A DNA stretch of 64,000 nt, taken from contig OX387610.1 of assembly GCA_947568835.1 (NCBI GenBank), positions 15,295,001 through 15,359,000 of the forward strand, given 5' to 3'. The first letter of the stretch is position 1, and the number at the start of each line of letters is the position of its first letter. This document shows, one piece after another, positions 59,101 through 64,000 of the stretch. The notes below the pieces were generated by a model. That model was given only the letters and a program-made list of their open reading frames with translations. It did not search any database and was not told where the DNA came from. Both the position numbers and the translations under genes were made by a program. This DNA comes from Protonemura montana (lineage: Eukaryota; Arthropoda; Insecta; Plecoptera; Nemouridae).

Positions 59101-61686
59101 TGTGATTGCAGTGAAGATCCAGTTTAACTCGCCCAGCATTGTTCGCCGGTCGTTTAGTTGACCGGGAATTCTACCCGAGACACAAATCAATCAATCAACG
59201 CTCGAACACAGAACTAATGAATGCTTGACAATATTCAATCAACAAACACTTACTGTTCAATCATTTCCAGCGTCACCTTGGGAACCAGCTTCGAAGTATT
59301 CTGTACAACAAACCTGTGAACAGAACAAGTCTCAGACAAGAAATAATAAATTGACCAGTCTCATTCCTTATGGTCAATCGCGACATTAAAGAAATTATTA
59401 ATATTATTATTATTAAAAGGAGAACGTTCCTAATTCTGTGAAGGCACAGAAACGAAAAGCTGAAATGCTATGAGAAAATCGTGGAGGCTAAAGATAGCTT
59501 TAAGATATTTTAAACCTCTTGAAACTAACAACTGCTTGTAGGCCTTCGTCTGAACTTCAGGCCTTCATGGCGCCACCAATGCTGCTTCCACCGACGCTAA
59601 AATAGCAGAGAAGTTTGCTCTGCTCCTCGTTGCATTGCTTTGTTCAACAGCGTGCGATTTCTAAACAAAACTTTGTGTATTTTTGTGTAAAATGTATTTT
59701 TTGGAAATGCTCTTGCGTGATTAACAAACTTCCTGCTAAGACCGAATCTGCTTTCAAGCGGTTTAATAGAATGACTAGAAGCTGGCGGTCAAAACAATTC
59801 TAACTTATTTTTATGGGCTGCTGTTTTGCTAGGCACCCAAGTAAAAAAATAAAAAACTTTCATCATTTGTGCTCAGCGTAGTGACAATACTGGAATTTTG
59901 TTAAAAATTTTTAAATGTTTAACTAAGTAATATTAATTAGGCAATAACATTACATTTTCAGAGATCATAAAGACCTATAAAAATTTTAAATCCCGTTAAA
60001 CAATCCCTCGACCCAAACCTCCTTTCAACCAATAAAAAATAAATCAACACACATGAAATAATACCTAGGTCACAAGTTTAAGAATTGTAGAAATGTCAAC
60101 CAATCTGAATTGATTCAATTATAACATCTGACAGATGAGCAACTGTCAATCATGCAACTGACAAAATCAAGTACTGAGTCAAGAATATCGTGAAAGCGAT
60201 TACGTGACAATCTCTGTTAGAAATAAACTGAGCTTCTTTATAAAGACAGGATTTTATCATTTCATGGGAAATTTAGTTGTTCTTCACTTAGCATTCAAAA
60301 CCCAGTTGTGCTAGTTTTTGTTAAAACTAGTGCTAAGTTTACATCAAGTTTAAGGTAGATTACTTAAGTTCTTCTTTCAGAGCAAGTGTTATAAAAGACT
60401 CACCACTTGAGTGCAATCTTTATTGGGGTCGTGAGACACGATGTGAAAATATCGGCGGGCAAGTCTGGATTCATCGGCAAGATCTGCGTCGCGGCGCACG
60501 CAGCGAGTTGGATGCAATTCTTGAAGCTCGGCGCGATCGCGGCGCGATTCTGAGCCGACGCCGCCTCAAACTCCTTCTCGTGCTGCTCGGAAAAGTTCTT
60601 GAACGAATCCACGATAGTTCCTGCGTTGGAACAGTCGTACACATAGATCGACGGCACGCCCATCCACGTTTGAAGATCGTACACGGACAACGGGATGTAC
60701 TGAGTGTATGTCTGCAATAGTACAACAAATTAATTAACAATTTAAAATAATAAGATTTAATAAGATTTCGAGTTAAAAGATTTTCGTAAAATTATCAAGC
60801 TAGAAACACTAGAATATGACAGCAAATGATTTGAACAGACCAAGGTTTATCTTGCTTGGATATGAAAATCAAAGCAAAATGATAAAGTACCTAGTCTAGA
60901 TAATGCCTAGATAATGCCTAGGTATGCATACAGTGAAAATTGAGAATTACTGGACAAAAATTCCAAGTCATTACATACCCGATTAAAAACCCAGACTTCA
61001 CCATTTCCAGTCGGCTTAGGTACACCGTGGCCGTTATAATGGAATAACACTCGCTCTTCTTTGGCATTTCGACGCAATGAAGTGCATAGCTTTTTCACTT
61101 CTTCGACGGTAGGATCCAAGCTCTGCTTGTACCTCGCCCTAGGCTGCCACCGTTCATATTGCTTTTGAAGATTGTTCCCAACCATTTCCAATGCTTTCTG
61201 AGGACTCATTGATAGAGGATCTGCACAGAAACACAAAGTTAATGCCTGTCCGTTGAAATGACGCAACAAGTGTACCTAGTTCCTAGTTACGGTAGTTACC
61301 TATCCAGCACTCCAGGCGAGCGCATGGCTGTGTTTTCACAATATCTGGCGGATCCACTCCAACATTTAAACACAGAACTAAAGCAACACTTACAGTCTTC
61401 ATCTGAAAACGATAGAACATAAAATGTCATTAAAGCAGAGCACCAAACATAACCTGGTTTGTTGCAAAGTAGGGCAAGCTTTTAGCAAATTTCACGCCTT
61501 ATTAAAGGCAAAAGTGATTATACGTACCCTTTCCTTCATTCTCCATGTCTGAGTTATTGCGTTAGCACCTTCGATACTCTCTATGTGACGCTTTTTTGTA
61601 AAAGAAACTGGTAAATGCCAATCTTTAGAAGATTCATCGCCGTTGTGATGATTCTGATATAAACTATTCGGCTCGATGTCACCCAT
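29136..61686 (-). CDS. RPTOR: Raptor (regulatory-associated protein of mTOR), complete, 21 coding exons
   Basis: All 21 coding exons are found in order on the minus strand with GT-AG junctions and matching phases. They sum to 3741 nt, 1246 aa plus stop (human about 1335 aa). Raptor is the substrate-recruiting scaffold of TORC1: it binds TOR, TOS-motif substrates and the Rag GTPases at the lysosome. The order is a caspase-like RNC domain (exons 1-7), HEAT repeats (8-14), a shorter Ser-rich linker (13-16) and a seven-blade WD40 propeller (16-21). The difference from human is mainly the shorter linker. Introns carry satellites and SINEs but every exon looks intact. An intronless OAT gene is nested in the last intron. 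Exon coordinates are given in the three part entries. Confidence 0.96.
29572..29577 (-). terminator. Possible poly(A) signal of the nested OAT gene
   Basis: ATTAAA on the minus strand 46 bases below the OAT stop, next to a (TTTA)n run. Position fits a short 3' UTR. Confidence 0.4.
29623..31095 (-). CDS. Ornithine aminotransferase-like retrogene with Cys/Lys-rich N-terminal insert
   Basis: One uninterrupted 490-residue frame. Residues 84-490 align along the whole of ornithine aminotransferase, a mitochondrial PLP enzyme converting ornithine and 2-oxoglutarate to glutamate semialdehyde and glutamate. The PLP lysine is K337 (VLAKSLSGG), the PLP-ring Asp is D308 (IADEVQTG), R225 is in NFWGR and Y130 in [10 protein letters not shown]; these match human K292, D263, R180 and Y85 with a constant offset of 45. 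Residue 100 is Gln where human has Tyr55. Residues 1-18 look like a mitochondrial presequence. Residues 19-83 are an insert of [11 protein letters not shown] and EDPC units. The protein has 32 cysteines. It is intronless, inside RPTOR intron 20 and on the same strand, while animal OAT genes normally have many introns; a retrocopy is the simplest reading. Confidence 0.9.
   Translation of the reverse strand: MLRRASNKFCRLIETRRCMNSDEGCKKKEDPCPKVESSCPKKDDGCQKKSSCDDKAPVCPKKEDGCKEDVCKKKDDGCKKKKLNSEQVIWREEKYIFNIQKPLPVAITKAEGMFMFDLEGKRYFDFIAGYGSLNQGHRHPKIVAALMDQVCKVPHTSRAFNPEVLGEYCEFITKLFGYEKVAPMNTGVEAGDTALKLARQWGHKVKQIVDKNTKIVFARGNFWGRSLAAISSSTDPICYKGFGPYMPGYVIVDYNDLTCLEEAFKDPNVCAFMVEPIQGEAGVIVPCEGYLKGVRELCTKYKVLMIADEVQTGLGRCGARLACDLECVRPDVLVLAKSLSGGLLPVSAVLTDEEIARCMEVGTHGSTFGGCPLGCKVAMAALCVIEDEKLAQNAAKKGEQFRGLMEEKLPKEMVKEIRGKGLMNAIEVDKKYCAWDICMQMKENCLLTKPTHGTVIRFTPPLIITQDQLCQACNIIAESFCALLKKKDNC
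31124..31131 (-). promoter_or_regulatory. Candidate TATA box of the nested OAT gene
   Basis: TATATAAA on the minus strand starts 36 bases above the OAT start codon, in the 160 bases between RPTOR exon 20 and the OAT frame. If used, the 5' UTR would be only a few bases long, so the downstream Met19 is an alternative start. Confidence 0.35.
31930..32140. repeat. tRNA-SINE fragments around a small rearrangement
   Basis: A minus-strand tail and partial head (CAAACGGGGACTCGAACCCTG) is followed within about 30 bases by a plus-strand tail (GTTTGGGCATCAATTTTTGAG). It is a collapsed inverted pair in RPTOR intron 18. Confidence 0.7.
32758..33265 (-). repeat. 82-bp minisatellite copying the RPTOR exon 18 acceptor
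   Basis: Units start at 32758, 32840, 32922, 33004, 33086 and 33168, with a partial one at 33250: six full copies with no length change. Each contains, on the minus strand, ATGTCTGCTGCAG and then GGGTGACTGGCATGTCC, i.e. the exon 18 acceptor with about 20 exon bases. Only the lowest-coordinate unit continues into the real exon at 32777. Confidence 0.93.
33372..33798. mobile_element. Fold-back element with about 160-bp arms
   Basis: The left arm starts ACAGTTGAGTGCAGGTTCTA and the right arm ends TAGAACCTGCACTCAACGGT. The arms stay complementary through GGCGGCCATCTTTCACG, CTCTGCATTTTTGTCGGTAA and ATTTAATTTCGATATTTCT. The centre is about 95 bases. It lies in RPTOR intron 17 and has no coding capacity. 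Confidence 0.85.
34265..34512. repeat. Long-form fold-back MITE, truncated left
   Basis: TTTAGATGCATTTAGGAAGC, GGAAAATTGTCAGGACTGCT and the standard right arm to CTAGTGCTAAGTTTAAATC. Same order as the 47.8-kb copy. Confidence 0.75.
34663..35386. mobile_element. Satellite-bearing element with (ACCTATGT)n core, copy 1
   Basis: The left segment TTGTAAATATACATTCCATG and right segment GTGCAGCAAATGCACATTTG flank about 620 bases of 8-bp ACCTATGT units, some mutated in phase. ACCCGAATGA occurs at both outer edges (34663-34672 and 35377-35386), like a target-site duplication. The right edge overlaps the exon 16 donor of RPTOR, so the element begins right at the intron start. Confidence 0.8.
36831..36985. 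repeat. tRNA-SINE tail fragments
   Basis: AAATTGCAAACGCTTACAAC and GGGCATCAGTTTTTAAGACA match the tails of the family in opposite orientations; no head is left. Confidence 0.6.
37278..41475 (-). repeat. 76-bp minisatellite, 55 units, copying the RPTOR exon 14 splice donor
   Basis: GACATGGACG recurs from 37278 to 41458, exactly 55 steps of 76 bases, with point changes but no length change. On the minus strand each unit reads TCCATCATCCCGGGTCAGC, TTTATGAC, then the donor GTGAGTTCTCACTAAC, i.e. the last about 60 bases of exon 14 and the first bases of intron 14. The true exon (41659-41419) is the uppermost unit, the only one joined to upstream coding sequence. A few variants (GCT/GGT/GCC in the ACG-GTAG word) recur along the array. 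Confidence 0.95.
41690..42750. mobile_element. Inverted pair of an ACTAGYAG...TTTATATAAGGT element
   Basis: The plus-strand copy runs about 42285-42748 (ACTAGTAGTGCACCCGC to AAGGCTTTTATATAAGGT). A minus-strand copy, truncated at its 5' end, lies at 41690-42010. They are complementary over about 280 bases around AATTTTCAACATTTCACCG. The pair fills most of RPTOR intron 13. The ends match the three tandem copies at 48-53.7 kb. No coding region; family unassigned. Confidence 0.75.
43838..44672 (+). mobile_element. 5S-headed SINE copy E with a 15-bp microsatellite, filling RPTOR intron 11
   Basis: From 43838 to 44276 there are about 29 units of ACCATCATACACATG, a piece of the 91-bp head. Then follow about 2.5 normal heads with GTTAAGCAACACTGCGCTGG, one 36-bp-type unit and the body to CTTCTAGGCTATGTTAA. 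The element leaves only 21 bases to the exon 12 acceptor and about 30 to the exon 11 donor. Confidence 0.85.
45050..46067. other. Unique part of RPTOR intron 10
   Basis: AT-rich sequence with a GAAGA-rich purine stretch (45480-45720). No gene or repeat copy recognised. Confidence 0.4.
46070..47310. mobile_element. Satellite-bearing element with (ACCTATGT)n core, copy 2
   Basis: The same left (TTGTAAATATACATTCCATG) and right (GTGCAGCAAATGCACATTTG) segments as copy 1, with about 1140 bases of 8-bp units including ACCCATGT, AACTATGT and GCCTATGT variants. The right end continues into ACCCGAATGAGTCT, nearly the exon 16 edge next to copy 1. Confidence 0.8.
47310..48060. repeat. MITE pieces on both sides of RPTOR exon 10
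   Basis: A minus-oriented left part of the long-form MITE (47310-47450) and a plus-oriented copy (47815-48060) ending GACATGAGTCTAAAAACAAT lie within 370 bases of each other, with exon 10 (47525-47599) between them. Confidence 0.75.
48174..50189 (+). mobile_element. Two head-to-tail copies of the ACTAGCAG...TATATAAGGTTA element
   Basis: Copies at 48174-49099 and 49100-50189 share start ACTAGCAGAACCCGATGCCT and end AAGGCTTTTATATAAGGTTA, with the junction exactly TTA|ACTAGCAG. Short frames inside (TGGCTCCAATTTTCCTAGG region) are repeated with the element and have no recognised domain. It lies in RPTOR intron 9. Confidence 0.8.
50190..53672 (+). mobile_element. Third copy of the ACTAGCAG element, expanded by a satellite
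   Basis: The copy starts at 50190, leaves the family sequence near 50345, carries the ATACCATAGA array, then resumes family sequence by about 53100 (TTTAAGAATTCGTTCACCCT) to the standard end at 53672. The segment 52400-53100 is not in the other two copies. Confidence 0.7.
50365..52390. repeat. 10-bp ATACCATAGA satellite, about 2 kb
   Basis: About 200 units of ATACCATAGA with ACTCCATAGA, ATATCATAGA and ATACCAAACA variants arranged in longer blocks. Because stops are rare in this composition, minus-strand frames reading [10 protein letters not shown] repeats stay open; they are not genes. Confidence 0.9.
53673..54018. other. Unique spacer before RPTOR exon 9
   Basis: AT-rich intron sequence with a T run near 53881; nothing else recognised. 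Confidence 0.4.
54290..55075 (-). repeat. Array of 5S-like 91-bp heads without SINE body
   Basis: About 8.5 units with GTTAAGCAACACTGCGCTGG and TGGATGGGTGACCATC on the minus strand, in RPTOR intron 8, 80 bases above exon 9. No 36-bp unit, body or tail is present. The edges share CCAACACGCCAA (54267 and 55091), a possible duplication at the insertion site. Confidence 0.85.
55340..55700. mobile_element. Fold-back MITE beside an older repeat piece
   Basis: 55340-55430 contains GAGTGTAAACCAGTCTCAAA and GCGAGAAATAACGAAATTAA, the reverse of 7905-7960. 55432-55700 is a near-complete fold-back MITE: left arm TTTCAACTGGGTTTTGAATG, centre GGGTTAAAGTGGTCCTAAG, right arm and GACATGAGTCTAAAACTATC. Confidence 0.75.
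55776..56176 (-). repeat. Interstitial (TTAGG)n / (TCAGG)n telomere-like array
   Basis: About 400 bases of CCTAA with CCTGA and ATAACC variants, i.e. TTAGG and TCAGG on the minus strand. TTAGG is the arthropod telomere repeat. The array ends 42 bases below the exon 8 donor of RPTOR (56218), in intron 8. Confidence 0.92.
56392..57575. other. First part of RPTOR intron 7
   Basis: AT-rich sequence without a recognised repeat. A short Arg/Lys-rich frame near 57040-57215 ([11 protein letters not shown] type) has no support as an exon. Confidence 0.35.
57576..58320 (+). mobile_element. tRNA-derived SINE with eight tandem heads
   Basis: An inverted tail piece (57576-57625) is followed by the 5' region GTATTCACAGCCTCTTGG. 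Then come eight 52-bp heads (57800-58230) of CCAAGTAGCTCAATTGGTTA and GGTGGAGATCGGGGT, then the body. Seven heads end GGGGTCC and lack the B box; only the eighth has GGTTCGAGTCCCCG. It lies just upstream of RPTOR exon 7 in transcription order reversed, i.e. in intron 7. Confidence 0.88.
58500..59069. other. RPTOR intron 6
   Basis: About 570 bases of AT-rich sequence with ATATAT-like words (58940-59040); no repeat family recognised. Confidence 0.4.
59314..60403. other. RPTOR intron 4
   Basis: Mostly unique AT-rich sequence, with a fold-back MITE right-arm fragment at 60262-60350 (GGGAAATTTAGTTGTTCTTC to CTAGTGCTAAGTTTACATC). Confidence 0.5.
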
Positions 61687-62050
61687 GATTCTAGCAATCT
61701 TCTGATCATACAACACTAGCAAATGAATCCAGTGACATAATTAGCCGCGTAATTCGCTCAATTCCTTTTAAATAAATAATGAAAACTTCAACACGCGTAA
61801 CAGAAGTGTGTTTGAGCCGAAGACCCTGCTGTTCACTGCCCTCTTTTTGAAAGCCTTGAGCTTTGAACGCAACCCAAGATGGCGGTATCACATTTCTACG
61901 CCGCAAAATATGAAACGTTTTCATGGTACATTTCTAATAAAATACAACATTGACGTTGAGAAACTAACGGCCAGTAAAACAGGAAAAGTATGTTGGTTAT
62001 GTATTTTATTGCAATTGAATCCAAACAAGTCAAAAAATAGTGGCTAAAGA
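61687..62050 (-). promoter_or_regulatory. RPTOR 5' flank overlapping the SLC26A11 3' flank
   Basis: Only 364 bases separate the SLC26A11-like stop codon from the RPTOR start codon on the same strand. The interval must hold the upstream 3' UTR (poly(A) signal at 62010-62005) and the RPTOR promoter and 5' UTR. It contains CCAAGATGGCGG-type sequence near 61877-61887 (minus-strand CCGCCATCTTGG), matching the YY1 motif core, common in TATA-less housekeeping promoters. Confidence 0.5.
62005..62010 (-). terminator. Poly(A) signal of the SLC26A11-like gene
   Basis: AATAAA on the minus strand 41 bases below the stop codon. Confidence 0.6.
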
Positions 62051-64000
62051 TCATTCTGCATACGATGTCTTTCTTCTCATTTCGTCTACATATTCACATC
62101 CAGACTTTTCTAAATCCCCTCGGCTGTTGAAAAGCACCGTTCGCAATAGAGAACGATTTGCTTTCGGTGTCAGTTCTGATTCCAGCTGCATTTTCTCCAC
62201 GAGCGGTTTCTCATTGATTAGCGGCAAAGTTTCGCTTCTGCCGAGATCAATTTTCTCACCTGTCAAAAACAATTGATTAATATCTTGTTGTTTGCCATTA
62301 CTTGGTACTTATAAACAGCTGATATTTATTCAGTCTCACCAATAAATATGTCCAGTAGTTCTTCTTGACTATTGCAGTATTGAAAATTAACATCCATTCC
62401 GTGCAATATGTAAATAATTTCATCTCTGAGATTGTATAATATGATAGGCTGCTTCCGTTTGGCAAAGTCTTTCACCAACATATCAATGCCCTGGAACAAT
62501 AAATACATTTTAAATTCACATATTTATTTAAAATCACTTCATCACAATTGCAATAAGGATTGGAATTGTTTGTAAAAAAGTTGAAAAGCTGTCAAAAATA
62601 TCAAGAGTTCCCTAAATTGTGAGAAATGAGTTATTTTCAAATGTCTGTCAAATTCAAGAGGCACTGGTCCAAATATGTATAATCTACATATCTAAAGTAC
62701 GTATCTATAATACTCAATTTTTGTTTTAAATTGTCCACGATTCTGGCCAGTAGCACAAAATGAATGAAAGGAAACCATTGCATGCCAACATTGATCTAGC
62801 TGAATTGACAAGTTCTTCTGTGCTCTGTTCCTAAGAATTATCATTGAAACTGCTCACCATGGCAATAGTGCAGTCGATGCCCCTGAAGTTCTTGCATTCC
62901 AACACGACCGGTAGAATCCCACGACCGGAACCAATCGCTGCTTTAGTCATCTCCGTGTGCAAGAAGTTGGCTGCCGGATAAAACAGTCCAACGTCTGCTG
63001 TCACCAGCACGTAGTCAGTCTCAACCAAACTCTGCAAACATTCACAAATATTTTACTTTTTATTTTGAATAAAAAGAAATAACTTGTTTTTTTTTCTAAA
63101 GTTTCTAACAACGGTCGGCGAATGCTGTTCTTCACTCAGTGAACCTTTACTACATTTGGAGATTTTTTTTAACAAATATTTTTCACAAATCTTTAAAAAT
63201 TTAGCTTATGAAGTTGCTTTTGTGAGTCTCATGAGTAAAACCCAAGATGCATGGATTTCCTAAAACAAAACAAAAACTTTGAACTCAAAAACAAATGCGG
63301 GTAGCCCCCCGTCCCCTTTGTTGTCCAACTCTTGACATTACATCTGCTGTTTTCTCAACTTAAACTCAACTCCTCGTAAATAAACTCAGAGAAAAAAAAC
63401 TTAAACCCATTCTTTTAAATCAAAGATTGTATCGTAACGGAAGCTGGGACAGCAAACAAGTTTAGAAGAAGTAATTCGTCATAATTAATTATTAATTAAT
63501 TAGCTGGCAGAGCCAATTTAGATTCCAAGGTGAACGGAACTTCTAAATGGTTATCTACGTTATATTTCTGACTCCTAATAAATTACCAGAACAGTTTTCT
63601 AGTCTTCGCCAATTCTTCAAGCTCTTCGACGGCCACATTTTAGAAACTACGTTAATTCCATCTCCTTTATGATTGTTTTTAGACTCATGTCTACTTGATG
63701 TAAACTTAGCACTAGTTTTAACAAAAACTATTTCAACTGGGTTTTCAATGCTAAGTAAAGAAATTTAGCTGTCCTTTACTTAGCATTCAAAACCCATTTA
63801 AAATAAGCTACATTAATATCATCTCCTCCTTCTTCTCCGGCTGCCGCTCCTCCACGGAGACCAACATGAACACCGGTAACAGCTGGTAATTATCTAGAGT
63901 TCGTCGTGTTGGTATTTGCCAGCGATTGTCGTGGTCTAACCTTGCAGAGCTCCACAGCAAAGTGTGGTCGCGCCCAAAGGTAGAGAAGGAACGATATGTT
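62051..64000 (-). CDS. SLC26A11: SLC26A11-like anion/sulfate transporter, 3' part (last four exons)
   Basis: Exons 64000-63941 (continues beyond the window), 63031-62858, 62490-62340 and 62259-62051 join in phase and give the last 197 residues. The first exon ends a membrane segment (NISFLLYLWARPHF). Then comes a STAS domain: DYVLVTADVGLFYPAANFL, VLECKNFRGIDCTIA, a gap, IDMLVKDFAKRKQPIILYNL and MDVNFQYCNSQEELLDIF. The last 60 residues are a hydrophilic tail ending RRKTSYAE. The STAS spacing and the FP..FL / GIDCT / F.YC.S.EE pattern match SLC26A11 best; other SLC26 members are possible. SLC26A11 proteins are plasma-membrane or lysosomal anion transporters with a C-terminal STAS domain. Confidence 0.85.
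62491..62857. other. SLC26A11-like intron
   Basis: 367 bases of AT-rich intron; nothing recognised. Confidence 0.4.
63032..63940. other. SLC26A11-like intron with a MITE
   Basis: Unique AT-rich sequence to 63664, then a short fold-back MITE at 63665-63810 (TTTTTAGACTCATGTCTACT, arm CAACTGGGTTTTCAATGCTA and its reverse complement). A CTCCTTCTTCTCC pyrimidine stretch near 63830 belongs to the plus strand and is not an acceptor for this gene. Confidence 0.55.

Larger units (their letters stand above)
58351..61686 (-). other. RPTOR: RPTOR exons 1-7: caspase-like RNC domain
   Basis: Exons 61686-61528, 61402-61300, 61220-60979, 60711-60404, 59313-59254, 59170-59070 and 58499-58351 (residues 1-374). 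Exon 1 starts MGDIEPN; an in-frame ATG 36 bases upstream exists, but the downstream one aligns better with Raptor starts and the family motif [14 protein letters not shown]. Exon 3 holds [20 protein letters not shown], and exon 4 holds YDLQTWMG and YVYDCSNAG; these carry the pseudo-catalytic His and Cys of the caspase fold. Exons 5-7 carry [20 protein letters not shown] and [20 protein letters not shown], nearly identical to human. The RNC domain places TORC1 substrates at the kinase. Confidence 0.95.

Overview
The window is nuclear DNA of an intron-rich invertebrate: GT-AG introns, AT-rich non-coding DNA, a polymerase III SINE load and many satellites. A (TTAGG)n-type array and a secreted polyaspartate protein fit a calcifying arthropod, but the two SINE families have lophotrochozoan-like parts, so I do not name a phylum.

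Five genes are supported well enough to place every coding splice junction, and one more runs off the right edge. (1) 135-11780, minus: a TATA-driven gene for a secreted, extremely acidic polyaspartate protein (341 aa) with a basic C-terminus. (2) 24358-25401, minus: methionine-R-sulfoxide reductase B1 with an in-frame selenocysteine TGA. (3) 26849-27388, plus: an intronless TPRKB/Cgi121 (KEOPS complex). (4) 29136-61686, minus: a complete 21-coding-exon RPTOR (Raptor, 1246 aa), the TORC1 scaffold. (5) 29623-31095, minus: an intronless ornithine aminotransferase nested in the last intron of RPTOR; it looks like a retrogene with a Cys/Lys-rich N-terminal insert. (6) 62051-64000, minus: the last four exons of an SLC26A11-like sulfate/anion transporter, directly upstream of RPTOR.

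Layout: 0-12 kb is the polyaspartate gene with repeat-filled introns; 12-24 kb is a repeat-rich desert holding SINEs with 5S-rRNA-like heads, inverted tRNA-SINEs and fold-back MITEs; 24-27.5 kb is the compact MSRB1/TPRKB pair, divergently arranged; 29-62 kb is RPTOR with its nested gene; 62-64 kb is SLC26A11.

The most unusual theme is repeats that grew at functional junctions. A 76-bp minisatellite (55 units in perfect register) copies the 3' edge and splice donor of RPTOR exon 14. An 82-bp minisatellite (6 units) copies the splice acceptor and 5' edge of exon 18. An 8-bp satellite element abuts the exon 16 donor, and its second copy carries a trace of that exon edge. Two unrelated SINE families both carry tandemly multiplied polymerase III promoter heads (5S type and tRNA type). 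Functionally, RPTOR (nutrient sensing), MSRB1 (redox repair), TPRKB (tRNA modification) and OAT (amino-acid metabolism) are independent housekeeping-type genes; nothing in the sequence suggests a shared pathway.
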